Shown: positions 27,024-35,051 of the stretch, piece by piece
How the letters are laid out: every line of letters begins with the position of its first letter
How positions within the stretch are numbered: the stretch's first letter is position 1
From: Nocardia huaxiensis
GTDB taxonomy: Bacteria > Actinomycetota > Actinomycetes > Mycobacteriales > Mycobacteriaceae
NCBI RefSeq assembly: GCF_013744875.1
Contig: NZ_CP059399.1
Location: 1,054,001-1,118,000, forward strand
DNA: 64,000 nucleotides
Reading direction: 5' to 3'
Position numbers and translations under genes: made by a program
Notes under the pieces: model-generated
Told to the model about the DNA's origin: nothing
The model's database searches: none
What the model saw: only the letters and a program-made list of their open reading frames with translations

Positions 27024-28088
27024 TCAGCCGACGACCTGGCCGGTCTCGTTCCCGTGTTCGTCGCGCAGGTGCGTGGGCCAGATCTCCAGCTCCAGCCCCG
27101 GCAGGCTCGCGAAGGTGTGCCGGCCGGCCTCCGGCCGCAGCGCGGCGGTGAACTCGTCCAGCGCCGCCGCGGGCAGCTCGATCTCCAGGGCGTCGTCCTG
27201 CACCAGCTCCGCCCGGAAGCGGTCGCCGGGCACGAAACGCAGGAGCCGGTCCTGGCTTTCGAGGAGCAGCGGTCTGTCGTGCGGTAGCCGCCCGCGCAGC
27301 ACATCGGCAATGGCCGGGGCCTGCAGCGCGCCCAGTCGCAGCACGGTCGTATCGGGTTCCAGCTCCCAATCGACGAGAGATACGAACAGCGACCCCGCAC
27401 TGGATCCATCGCGCGCGATCCCCGCCGCGACCGCTGTCGCCAGCTCCGGATCCTGGAGCAGGGACGAGCGCTCGATATCGGTGACGTACAGGGGAATTCG
27501 CTGTTCGAGGGCCTCGAGCAGCAGTTCGGTCCGCCACTGCCGCGCGGCGTCGTATTCGTCGCCGGTGAGCCCGACGACCTGCAAAAACTGGACCTGTCCG
27601 TGTGGGGTGCCGATGGTGCCGAGCTCGGGATCGTGGGTGAAGGCGATGGCCCGCACCGCCGAATCCTCGCGATCGGCGGCAATGGGACCGTTCACGTTCA
27701 TGTGATGGCCTGCCTCGAACCAGTTTCCGGTCTTGAACACGTACCGCCCCAGGTTCTGCAGCAGGCTCGCCGCCCATACGGGCGGTGTGCTCTCCTCCGG
27801 TTTCCGGGCGAGCCGGAAGGTGAATTCGAAACCCCACCCGGACTCGTCCGGGTTGTCGGATTCCTTGTCGTACAGCTCGCTCATGCCGTAGGAGATGTAG
27901 TGCCAGTGCGGCACGGGCTCGGTGCGGGCGTACACACTGATTCCGTCGAGCGGATCCGGTCCGCCGAGCATCCACTTGATCACCGTTCCCCAGTGGAACG
28001 GCTGGGCGTCGCCGTAGATTCGAGCCAGCGCCGCGTCGATGGCCGCCCAGCCCGGTGCTTCGTCCTCGATGAGTTCATTGCTCCCCAT
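27024..28088 (-). CDS. Suppressor-of-fused (SUFU) domain protein
   Basis: A 354-residue cytoplasmic protein containing the SUFU fold, best known from the eukaryotic Hedgehog regulator. The domain begins about residue 12: GWAAIDAALARIYGDAQPFH, ISVYARTEPVPHWHYISYGM, SELYDKES, then GWGFEFTFRLARKPEESTPP and LLQNLGRYVFKTGNWFEAGH, with HHMNVNGPI and LGTIGTPHGQVQFLQVVGLT. These are the most conserved stretches of the family. The C-terminal 130 residues are less conserved and may form a second module. In bacteria such proteins sometimes act as immunity or adaptor proteins, but no toxin gene lies beside this one. The ATG at 28088 sits 6 nt from TAACTT, so it is probably leaderless. It converges on accD3 with a gap of one base. 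Confidence 0.87.
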   Translation of the reverse strand: MGSNELIEDEAPGWAAIDAALARIYGDAQPFHWGTVIKWMLGGPDPLDGISVYARTEPVPHWHYISYGMSELYDKESDNPDESGWGFEFTFRLARKPEESTPPVWAASLLQNLGRYVFKTGNWFEAGHHMNVNGPIAADREDSAVRAIAFTHDPELGTIGTPHGQVQFLQVVGLTGDEYDAARQWRTELLLEALEQRIPLYVTDIERSSLLQDPELATAVAAGIARDGSSAGSLFVSLVDWELEPDTTVLRLGALQAPAIADVLRGRLPHDRPLLLESQDRLLRFVPGDRFRAELVQDDALEIELPAAALDEFTAALRPEAGRHTFASLPGLELEIWPTHLRDEHGNETGQVVG

Positions 28089-28147
28089 GCGTGAAAGTTA
28101 GCCGATTCACAACGGATTGACCTCGCGCTATGTCGCTTCGTGGGCGG

Positions 28148-28176
28148 TTGACGTGCCCCCCGTGCGCTTCTACTTT
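28148..28176 (+). promoter_or_regulatory. Promoter of the aldo/keto reductase gene
   Basis: TTGACG (28148-28153) and TACTTT (28171-28176) are separated by 17 nt. The GTG of the following gene begins 7 nt after the -10, so transcription would start on the start codon. This is the clearest sigma-70-type promoter attached to a leaderless start in the window. Confidence 0.75.
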
Positions 28177-28183
28177 CGATGTA

Positions 28184-29047
28184 GTGACCTACCGCCCAGA
28201 ATCCAGCGACATTCCCGCAATCGTTCTCAGTGATGGACAAGTCATGCCCAAGCTCGGGTTCGGTGCGTACAAGGTCGCCGGTGAGCAGGCCGAGGGCATC
28301 ATCACCAAGGCTTTGGAGCTCGGGTACCGGAGTATCGATACGGCGTCGCTGTACGAGAACGAGGAGGAGGTCGGGCGGGCGATCCGGGAATCGGGGCTGC
28401 CGCGCGATGAGGTCTTCGTCACCACGAAGCTCTGGAATTCCGACCATGGCTACGATTCGGCAATGCGGGCGTTCGACGCCAGTATGAAGCGGCTGGGGCT
28501 GGATCGGGTGGATCTGTATCTGATCCATTGGCCGCTGCCCGCCACCGACCTGTACGTCGATACCTTCCGGGCGTTGCAGTCGCTCAAACGGCAGGGCCGC
28601 GTGGTCTCCATCGGCGTCTCGAACTTCAATCGTTCGCATCTGGAGCGCGTCATCGGCGAGACCGGGGAGATCCCGGCCGTCAATCAGATCGAGCTGCACC
28701 CCTACTTCGCGCAGAACGAGCTGCGCGCCTTCCACGCCGCGAACGGCATCGTCACCGAGGCGTGGAGCCCGCTGGGGCGCGGCGCGGAGTTCAACGACTC
28801 GGTGATCATCCATCTTGCCGAAAAGCTGGGCCGCACACCGGCTCAGATCATCCTGCGCTGGCATATGCAGCTGGGCAATGTCGCAATCCCCAAGTCCGCC
28901 ACGCCTTCTCGCATGGCGGAGAACCTGGCCGTCTTCGATTTCGAGCTGACCGGCCGCGAGATGACCCAGATCACCACCCTGGACAAGGGGGCGCGGCAGG
29001 GCGGTGATCCGGACACGCTGGATCTGGATGCGCCCGGCGCGTCCTAA
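28184..29047 (+). CDS. Aldo/keto reductase
   Basis: A 287-residue NADPH-dependent carbonyl reductase of the (beta/alpha)8 aldo/keto reductase family. The catalytic tetrad is visible: Asp and Tyr in SIDTASLYENEEEVGRAIRE, Lys in VFVTTKLWNSDHGYDS and His in VDLYLIHWPLPATD. Cofactor-side motifs follow: VVSIGVSNFNRSHLERVI, PAVNQIELHPYFAQNELRAF, TEAWSPLGRGAEFN and GNVAIPKSATPSRMAEN, where the Lys and Arg bind the 2'-phosphate. It belongs to the 2,5-diketo-gluconate-reductase-like bacterial group. The GTG at 28184 is set by the promoter described separately; the upstream in-frame ATG at 28130 lies before that promoter's -35. It overlaps the end of the convergent flavoprotein gene by 4 nt. Confidence 0.92.
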   Translation: MTYRPESSDIPAIVLSDGQVMPKLGFGAYKVAGEQAEGIITKALELGYRSIDTASLYENEEEVGRAIRESGLPRDEVFVTTKLWNSDHGYDSAMRAFDASMKRLGLDRVDLYLIHWPLPATDLYVDTFRALQSLKRQGRVVSIGVSNFNRSHLERVIGETGEIPAVNQIELHPYFAQNELRAFHAANGIVTEAWSPLGRGAEFNDSVIIHLAEKLGRTPAQIILRWHMQLGNVAIPKSATPSRMAENLAVFDFELTGREMTQITTLDKGARQGGDPDTLDLDAPGAS

Positions 29048-30216
29048 ACGCCTTTCAGCCCAAGGTAATTCGTGAGTTCCACGGCGGCGGCGCGGCCCGC
29101 GCGGTTCGCGCCGATGGTGCTGGCCGAGGGGCCGTAGCCGATCAGGTGGATGCGGGGGTCGGCGGCGACCTGGGTGGCGAGCTGCCCGGTCATGGTGATC
29201 CCGCCGCCGGGACCGCGCAGGCGCAGCGGGGCCAGATGGTCGAGGGAGCTGCGGAAGCCGGTGGCCCACAGGATGACGTCGGCCGGCTGGAACGAGCCGT
29301 CCGCCCAGCGGATGCCGCCGGGATCGATGTGATCGAACATGGGTTGCCGGTTCAGGACGCCGCGAGCGCGCGCGGCCTTGACCCGGTCGTCATTGCGCAG
29401 TCCCGTCACGGACACCACGGAGCCGGGCGGCAGGCCGCGCCGCACCCGGTCCTCGACGATGGCCACGGCGGCGCGCCCGGCGTCGGGGGAGAATTCGTCG
29501 TCGCGGAAGACGGGTTCGCGCCGGGTCACCCACGTCGTGGTGGTGACTTCCGAGATCTCGTCCAGCAGTTGGATCGCGGTGATCCCGCCGCCCACCACGA
29601 CCACCTGCTTGCCCGCGAATTCGCTTGCGGTGCGGTAATCGTGGGCGTGCAGCTGCCGTCCGGCGAAGGTGTCCGCGCCGCGATAGAACGGGATGAACGG
29701 CTTGTCCCACGTGCCCGTCGCATTGATCAACCCGCGCACCCGGAACGTGTCGCCGGGTGTCGTGGTCGCGGGCGGAGCATTGTTCGCGGTGGCGTTGGTG
29801 CCGCCCTGCCTGGTTTCCGCGTGCAGCAGCCCGTCGACCTCTTCGTTCGGGCAGGTGGCCGGGGTGGCGCGGTCGCACACCACGCTCACCGACACCGGCC
29901 GGTGCACGCGCAGGTCGAAGCGCTTCTCGTACAGGTCGAAGTAGTGCGGCACGGCGGTGGCGGCCTGCACCTGGTCGGAGTCGGGCGGCAGGGTTTCGGT
30001 GAAGGACATGCCGGGCAGGTCGTGGATGCGGTTGACGGTGCTCAAAGTCAGTGAGGGCCACCGGAATTGCCAGGCTCCGCCGGGGGCGGGGGAGTGGTCG
30101 AGGATGAGGAAGTCCTGTTCGGGTCGCAGGCCGAGGCGTCGCAGGTGGTAGCCGACGGAGAGACCGGCCTGGCCCGCGCCGATCACGAGGATGTCCACAT
30201 CGGGTGTCGCACTCAC
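29044..30216 (-). CDS. FAD/NAD(P)-dependent flavoprotein monooxygenase-like (CzcO type)
   Basis: A 390-residue flavoprotein. The N-terminal FAD site reads ILVIGAGQAGLSVGYHLRRL; next comes ILDHSPAPGGAWQFRWPSLT, typical of CzcO/flavin-containing monooxygenase-like proteins. A second Rossmann motif (GKQVVVVGGGITAIQLLDEI) binds NAD(P)H, and VILWATGFRSSLDHLAPL is the conserved ATG-containing end motif. The region around residues 135-155 (ETRQGGTNATANNAPPATTT) looks like a flexible insert. The substrate is unknown. The GTG at 30216 lies 6 nt after TACTGT and is probably leaderless. It is convergent with the aldo/keto reductase and divergent from echA6. Confidence 0.85.
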   Translation of the reverse strand: MSATPDVDILVIGAGQAGLSVGYHLRRLGLRPEQDFLILDHSPAPGGAWQFRWPSLTLSTVNRIHDLPGMSFTETLPPDSDQVQAATAVPHYFDLYEKRFDLRVHRPVSVSVVCDRATPATCPNEEVDGLLHAETRQGGTNATANNAPPATTTPGDTFRVRGLINATGTWDKPFIPFYRGADTFAGRQLHAHDYRTASEFAGKQVVVVGGGITAIQLLDEISEVTTTTWVTRREPVFRDDEFSPDAGRAAVAIVEDRVRRGLPPGSVVSVTGLRNDDRVKAARARGVLNRQPMFDHIDPGGIRWADGSFQPADVILWATGFRSSLDHLAPLRLRGPGGGITMTGQLATQVAADPRIHLIGYGPSASTIGANRAGRAAAVELTNYLGLKGV

Positions 30217-30348
30217 GAGCCGACAGTACCGAGCCGTGCGGCCGTCCTTTGTTGACCGGTCGGTAGCTCTCGCCGCGTCGAGTGCGGGGCAGTCGGTCCG
30301 TCCCGCTTAAAGTGAATGCCGACAATCAGCACGGTGGAGGGGCAGGAC

Positions 30349-31074
30349 ATGCTCGGAGTGAGTCGCGATGGCGATGTGGTCACCATCGAACTACAGCGTC
30401 CGGAGCGCCGGAACGCGCTGAACACCGACCTGGTGGTGGAGATCCAGCAGGCGGTCCAGGAAGCGGCGAAGTCGGCGCGCGTGATCGTGCTGACCGGGCA
30501 GGGCCCGTTCTTCAGCGCGGGCGCCGACCTGGACGGCGTCTATTCCGACGACTTCCTGGACGGCCTGCTCAGCATGCTGCGCACCATCGAGCAGGTGCCG
30601 GTCCCGGTGATCGCCGCCATCAATGGCGGGGCCATGGGCGCGGGCGTGCAGATCACCCTGGCCGCGGATCTGCGGGTCATGGAGCCGGACGCCTTCATCG
30701 GTATTCCGGCGGCAAAACTCGGTGTGGCCGTGGACGGTTGGACGGTTCGCCGGCTGTCCTCGCTCATCGGCGGCGGCCCGGCCCGCACGATTCTGCTGGG
30801 CGCCGAACGGGTTTCCGCCGCCGACGCCTACACCTTCGGTTACGCCAACAAGCTCGGCACCCTCGCCGACGCCAAGAGGTGGGCCGCGCAGATCGCCGAC
30901 CTGGCCCCGCTCACCCTCGAGCACCTCAAACTGGTCTTCAACGACGACGGCGCCCGCGCCGAGGAAACCCCCGCCCAGCGCGCGGCCATGGCAGCGGCGT
31001 GGAGCAGCGCGGACGCCCAGGAGGCCCGATTGGCCCGCCAGGAAAAGCGGACCGCGAAGTTCGTGGGCCGATGA
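30349..31074 (+). CDS. echA6: Enoyl-CoA hydratase-like protein EchA6
   Basis: A 241-residue crotonase-fold protein matching M. tuberculosis EchA6 (Rv0905) in sequence and neighbourhood. Motifs are VVTIELQRPERRNALNTDLV, RVIVLTGQGPFFSAGADLDG (oxyanion strand), VIAAINGGAMGAGVQITLAA, DAFIGIPAAKLGVAVDGWTV-RRLSSLIGG and the C-terminal EARLARQEKRTAKFVGR. In mycobacteria EchA6 is thought to bind and shuttle long-chain acyl-CoA to FAS-II for mycolic acid synthesis rather than to hydrate enoyl-CoA; residues expected for catalysis (two Glu) are not obvious here either. GGAGGGG precedes the ATG at 30349 by 6 nt; an in-frame ATG at 30316 lacks a site. Its stop overlaps the next gene (ATGA). Confidence 0.92.
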   Translation: MLGVSRDGDVVTIELQRPERRNALNTDLVVEIQQAVQEAAKSARVIVLTGQGPFFSAGADLDGVYSDDFLDGLLSMLRTIEQVPVPVIAAINGGAMGAGVQITLAADLRVMEPDAFIGIPAAKLGVAVDGWTVRRLSSLIGGGPARTILLGAERVSAADAYTFGYANKLGTLADAKRWAAQIADLAPLTLEHLKLVFNDDGARAEETPAQRAAMAAAWSSADAQEARLARQEKRTAKFVGR

Positions 31075-32243
31075 AGAACACACGGCGAGCGACCGCGATT
31101 TCGCGGAAACTGGTGGGTATGGGAGCTGGTGCGTTCGGAATTTCCTGGGTGGTGCGGGCGGCGTGGGGCATCCCGTCCGCGATGGGCGCGTCGATCTCGG
31201 CGATCGCCCCCACCGCGAAAGGTGCCACCACATACCGCAATCGGCAGTTCCACAACACCGAGCCGAGCAGTCAGATCGCCGCGGGTTCGGGCATGGGGCT
31301 GCTGTATCAGCTGGTGACGCAGCGCAATAACGGTCGCCCGCCGGGGAAGATCCCGCTGGAGACGCCCGCGGTGCCGGAGGAGGCCGCGGATCTGGCGGTC
31401 ACCTGGTACGGGCACGCGAGCTGTCTGGTCGAGGTGGACGGGTATCGCGTCCTCACCGATCCGGTCTGGAGTGAACGTGTTTCGCCGTCGCCGCTGGTGG
31501 GCCCGGCCCGCCTGCACCCGGTGCCGACACCTCTCGAAGCGCTGCCGCCGATCGACGCGGTGCTCATCTCGCACGACCACTACGACCATCTGGACCGCGA
31601 GACCGTCACCGAGCTGGTGGCGCGCCAGCAGTGCGTGTTCATCGTGCCGATCGGCATCGGCGCGCACCTGCGGCACTGGGATGTCCCGGTCGACCGCATT
31701 GTCGAATTGGATTGGGCGGCTTCGGTTTCCCTGTCGGAGCTGGAGCGCGACCGCGGCGACGGCACCGATCTGGTGATCACCTGCTCGGAGGCCCGGCACT
31801 TCTCCGGTCGCGGGCTGGTGCGCAACACCACGCTGTGGGCGTCCTGGTCCCTCACCGGTCCGACGCGGCGGGTCTACTTCGGTGGCGACACCGGCTACAC
31901 CAAGGCGTTCGCGGAGGCGGGCGCCCGGCTCGGCCCGTTCGATCTGACCCTGCTGCCCATCGGCGCGTACGACAAGGCGTGGCCGGACGTGCACATGAAC
32001 CCGGAGGAGGCGGTGCGCGCACACGCCGATCTGTGTGTCGGCGACGCCGGGTACGGCCTGCTCGTGCCCATTCACTGGGCGACCTTCAATTTGGCCTTCC
32101 ACGGCTGGTCGGAGCCGGTACGCCGAATGGTGGCGGCGGCGCGCGAGGCGGGCACGGAGGTCGCCGTGCCGAAGCCGGGACAGCGGATCGACCCGATTGG
32201 CCTGCCGCCGCGGGATAGCTGGTGGGAGGATGTTCGCCAATAA
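31071..32243 (+). CDS. MBL-fold metallohydrolase (UlaG/Rv0906-like)
   Basis: A 390-residue metallo-beta-lactamase-fold hydrolase corresponding to M. tuberculosis Rv0906, the neighbour of echA6. A hydrophobic N-terminal stretch (KLVGMGAGAFGISWVVRAAW) may anchor or export it. The catalytic domain has VTWYGHASCLVEVDGYRVLT, the metal motif LISHDHYDHLDRETV (HxHxDH), CSEARHFSGRGLVRNTTLWA, FGGDTGYTKAFAEAG (metal Asp) and PIHWATFNLAFHGWSEPV (last His). This arrangement resembles NAPE-PLD/UlaG-type phosphodiesterases or lactonases; a lipid-related substrate would fit the echA6 context but is inference. It starts inside the echA6 stop codon (4-nt overlap), so the two are translationally coupled. Confidence 0.9.
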   Translation: MKNTRRATAISRKLVGMGAGAFGISWVVRAAWGIPSAMGASISAIAPTAKGATTYRNRQFHNTEPSSQIAAGSGMGLLYQLVTQRNNGRPPGKIPLETPAVPEEAADLAVTWYGHASCLVEVDGYRVLTDPVWSERVSPSPLVGPARLHPVPTPLEALPPIDAVLISHDHYDHLDRETVTELVARQQCVFIVPIGIGAHLRHWDVPVDRIVELDWAASVSLSELERDRGDGTDLVITCSEARHFSGRGLVRNTTLWASWSLTGPTRRVYFGGDTGYTKAFAEAGARLGPFDLTLLPIGAYDKAWPDVHMNPEEAVRAHADLCVGDAGYGLLVPIHWATFNLAFHGWSEPVRRMVAAAREAGTEVAVPKPGQRIDPIGLPPRDSWWEDVRQ

Positions 32244-32272
32244 CCGAGGACCGAGTGTGAAGGAGCACGGCC

Positions 32273-32647
32273 GTGAGCTTGTTGGACACGCTCAAGGGAT
32301 TGGTTGGCAAGGGTAAGGATGTCGCCGCCCAGAACGCCGAGAAGATCGAGCAGGCAGTAGACAAGGCCGGATCGGTCATCGACCAGAAGACCGGTGGCAA
32401 GTACTCGTCCCAGATCGAGAAGGGCGCCGAGGCCGTCAAGAACGCCATCCCGGAGAGCACCCCCGCTGCCGCCGCACCCGCGGAAGCAGCACCGGCTGAG
32501 GCCGCTCCGGCGGCGGAACCGGCCCCCGAGCCCGCGCCGGAGCCCGCTCCGGCCGAGGCGGCGGCCGAGCCCGCTCCCGAGGCCGCCGCGGAACCGGCTC
32601 CCGAGCCGGCGCCGGACGCCGCTCCGGAGGACAAGCCGCAGGTCTGA
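32273..32647 (+). CDS. Rv0909/MT0933-like antitoxin family protein with an acidic Pro/Ala tail
   Basis: A 124-residue protein. The first 65 residues match the MT0933-like antitoxin family (M. tuberculosis Rv0909): SLLDTLKGLVGKGKDVAAQN, AEKIEQAVDKAGSVIDQKTG and GKYSSQIEKGAEAVKNAIPE. This helical domain is short and amphipathic. The remaining 60 residues are a low-complexity tail of PAPEPAPEPAP- and AAEPAPEAA-type units, very acidic and probably disordered, which Rv0909 lacks as far as I remember. In M. tuberculosis the cognate toxin Rv0910 (an SRPBCC protein) follows directly; here the next gene is ligD and no such toxin is found. GAAGGAG precedes the GTG at 32273. A nested hairpin follows the stop. 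Confidence 0.82.
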   Translation: MSLLDTLKGLVGKGKDVAAQNAEKIEQAVDKAGSVIDQKTGGKYSSQIEKGAEAVKNAIPESTPAAAAPAEAAPAEAAPAAEPAPEPAPEPAPAEAAAEPAPEAAAEPAPEPAPDAAPEDKPQV

Positions 32648-32665
32648 TCTCGTATCGCTGGTCGC

Positions 32666-32713
32666 GGGCCGTTCGGTCCGGCGGAGACACACCGCCGGTA
32701 ACCCGAACGGCCC
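32666..32713 (+). terminator. Nested hairpin after the Rv0909-like gene
   Basis: Outer arms GGGCCGTTCGG (32666-32676) and CCGAACGGCCC (32703-32713) are perfectly complementary. Inside lies a second perfect hairpin, CCGGCGG (32678-32684) with CCGCCGG (32692-32698). It is followed by GTTTCCATTTC, only weakly U-rich. It begins 19 nt after the stop and ends 21 nt before the ligD -10 element. Confidence 0.7.
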
Positions 32714-32746
32714 GTTTCCATTTCGCGGGACGCCTAGACTGAGGTC

Positions 32747-35041
32747 ATGGGGTCCCGGCGGAGTTTCGGGGGTGTCGAGGTTGGGCTGACCAACCTCGAC
32801 AAGGTGCTGTATCCCGCCACCGGCACCACCAAGGGCGAGGTCATCGACTATTTCACGGCCATCGCGCCGGCGCTGCTGCCGCATGTGGCGCAGCGGCCGG
32901 TGACGCGCAAACGCTGGCCGAACGGGGTGGAGGAAGCCTCCTTCTTCGAGAAGAACCTGCCCGATCACGCCCCGAAGTGGCTGGAGCGCCGCACCATTGA
33001 GCATTCCGACCGGACGGTGGTGTACCCGCTCATCGACTCGGAAGCGGGCATGGCGTGGCTCGGGCAGCAGGCGGCGCTGGAACTGCATGTGCCGCAATGG
33101 CGTTTCGACGGCGCGGAAATGGGGGCGATCACCCGGCTGGTCTTCGACCTCGACCCCGGGCCGGGCGCCGGGCTGCCACAGTGCGCGGAGGTGGCGCTGA
33201 TCCTGCGGGATGTGGTGCGCGAGGTGGGGCTGGAGGCGTATCCGGTCACCAGCGGCAGCAAAGGGATTCACGTCTACGTGCGGCTGGATCGCGAGCTCGG
33301 GCCGAACGGGGCGTCGGCCATCGCCAAGCAGGTGGCCACCAGCCTGGAAAAACTGCATCCCAAGCTGGTGACGGCCAATATGGCGAAATCCGCGCGCACC
33401 AACAAGGTCTTCCTGGACTGGAGCCAGAACAACACCGCCAAGACCACCATCGCGCCGTACTCGCTGCGCGGCCGCGCCGAACCCTGGGTGGCGGCCCCGC
33501 GCAGCTGGGACGAGATCGAGAAGCGGAAGAAGCTGCGGCACTTGCACTTCGATGAGGTGCTGCGGCGGTGGCAGGAACACGGTGATCTGCTGGCGGAATT
33601 GGATGAGCCGCTGGAACAATCGGAGCCGGAGCAGGCGGATTCGCCTGCGGCCGAACCGGATCGCCTCGACACCTACCGCGCCAAGCGGGACGCGAAGAAG
33701 ACGCCGGAGCCCGTACCCGCCGCCCCGCCCGCGCCGAGCGCCGGGAATCGCTATGTGGTGCAGGAGCATCGGGCGCGCCGGTTGCACTGGGATGTGCGGC
33801 TGGAACGCGACGGCGTCCTGGTGTCCTGGGCGGTGCCCAAGGGCCCGCCCACCGACACCCACGAGAACCGGCTGGCGGTGCACACCGAGGACCACCCGCT
33901 GGAATACCTGGACTTCCACGGCACGATTCCCAAGGGGGAGTACGGCGCCGGGGACATGACCATCTGGGATTCGGGCACCTACGAGACCGAGAAGTGGCGC
34001 GACGACGAGGTCATCGTGCGCTTCCGCGGCGAGCGGCTGGACGGGCGGTACGCGCTCATCCAGACCAATGGCAATCAGTGGCTCATGCATCTGATGAAGG
34101 ATCAGTCGCAGCCCGAAACCACTGGTGCGCACACTTATTCGTCCTCGAACGGCGATGCGCCCTTCCCGCACGGCCTCAGCCCCATGCTCGCCACACCCGG
34201 CGATGTCTCCACGCTCACCGGCGACGACTGGGCCTTCGAAACCAAATGGGACGGGTTCCGGCTGATCGCCGAAATCGAAGACGGCGCGGTGACTTTGCAC
34301 AGTCGCGCCGGGCATGTGGTGACGGGCCGGTACCCCGGCGTCGCGAGCCTGGGGGAGGAGCTGTCCGAGCATCGCGTCGTCCTCGACGGTGAAGCCGTGG
34401 TGTTCGACGATCACGGCGGCGCGAATCTCGGCCTGCTGCGGGCGGATTCGAACAATGCCGTCTTCGTCGCCTTCGACATCCTGTATCTCGACGGCACTTC
34501 GCTGGTGCGCAAACGCTACGAGGACCGGCGGCGGGTGCTGGAGGCGCTGGCCGCCCGCGCGCCCTCACTGGAAGTTCCTGCGCGCCTGGAAGGTTCGGGC
34601 GCGGAGGCGCTGCGCTTCAGCCAGGAGAACGGCATGGAGGGCGTGGTCGCCAAACGCCGCGACTCGGTGTACCTGCCGGGCAAGCGCGGTCAGTCCTGGA
34701 TCAAGACCCGCAATTGGCGCACGCTACAGGTGGTCGTCGGCGGCTACCGCAGTTCCCAGGTCCGCCAGTTCGCCTCGCTGCTCGTGGGCGTCCCGCACGA
34801 GGGTCAGCTGTACTACCTGGGCCGGGTCGGCACCGGTTTCAGCGAGCAGGAGATGAGCGAGCTGGCCACCCGACTGCATCGCCTGGAGCGCAAGACCAGC
34901 CCGTTCGGCAATGAGCTCACCGCCGAGGAGCGCAAGGAGGCGGTGTGGGTGTCGCCCAAGCTCACCGGCACCGTGCGCTTCATGAACTGGACCGAGGTCG
35001 GACGCCTGTGGCATCCGGCGTGGATTCCGGCCTCGGACTGA
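32747..35041 (+). CDS. ligD: ATP-dependent DNA ligase D (polymerase-phosphoesterase-ligase)
   Basis: A 764-residue multifunctional end-joining enzyme in the mycobacterial order POL-PE-LIG (M. tuberculosis Rv0938, about the same length). POL (primase-like, residues ~10-300): VGLTNLDKVLYPATGTTKGE, the metal Asp pair in RLVFDLDPGPGAGL (Asp134, Asp136) and VTSGSKGIHVYVRLD. PE (3'-phosphoesterase, ~335-450): YVVQEHRARRLHWDVRLERD, SWAVPKGPPTD, EDHPLEYLDFHGTIPKGEYG. LIG (~470-764): adenylated Lys500 in FETKWDGFRLIAEIED, then LDGEAVVFDD, GMEGVVAKRRDSVYLPGKRG-QSWIKTR and the OB-fold. It repairs double-strand breaks with Ku; no ku gene is in this window. The ATG lies 6 nt after TAGACT and is probably leaderless. 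Confidence 0.96.
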   Translation: MGSRRSFGGVEVGLTNLDKVLYPATGTTKGEVIDYFTAIAPALLPHVAQRPVTRKRWPNGVEEASFFEKNLPDHAPKWLERRTIEHSDRTVVYPLIDSEAGMAWLGQQAALELHVPQWRFDGAEMGAITRLVFDLDPGPGAGLPQCAEVALILRDVVREVGLEAYPVTSGSKGIHVYVRLDRELGPNGASAIAKQVATSLEKLHPKLVTANMAKSARTNKVFLDWSQNNTAKTTIAPYSLRGRAEPWVAAPRSWDEIEKRKKLRHLHFDEVLRRWQEHGDLLAELDEPLEQSEPEQADSPAAEPDRLDTYRAKRDAKKTPEPVPAAPPAPSAGNRYVVQEHRARRLHWDVRLERDGVLVSWAVPKGPPTDTHENRLAVHTEDHPLEYLDFHGTIPKGEYGAGDMTIWDSGTYETEKWRDDEVIVRFRGERLDGRYALIQTNGNQWLMHLMKDQSQPETTGAHTYSSSNGDAPFPHGLSPMLATPGDVSTLTGDDWAFETKWDGFRLIAEIEDGAVTLHSRAGHVVTGRYPGVASLGEELSEHRVVLDGEAVVFDDHGGANLGLLRADSNNAVFVAFDILYLDGTSLVRKRYEDRRRVLEALAARAPSLEVPARLEGSGAEALRFSQENGMEGVVAKRRDSVYLPGKRGQSWIKTRNWRTLQVVVGGYRSSQVRQFASLLVGVPHEGQLYYLGRVGTGFSEQEMSELATRLHRLERKTSPFGNELTAEERKEAVWVSPKLTGTVRFMNWTEVGRLWHPAWIPASD

Positions 35042-35051
35042 GGTTTCCGCG

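Noticed and set aside
32072..34414. A 780-codon open frame on the minus strand opposite ligD
   Set aside because: It lies wholly antisense to the intact LigD polymerase, phosphoesterase and ligase domains. Its translation shows repeats of His/Arg/Gly typical of high-GC shadow frames, and it has no family motifs.
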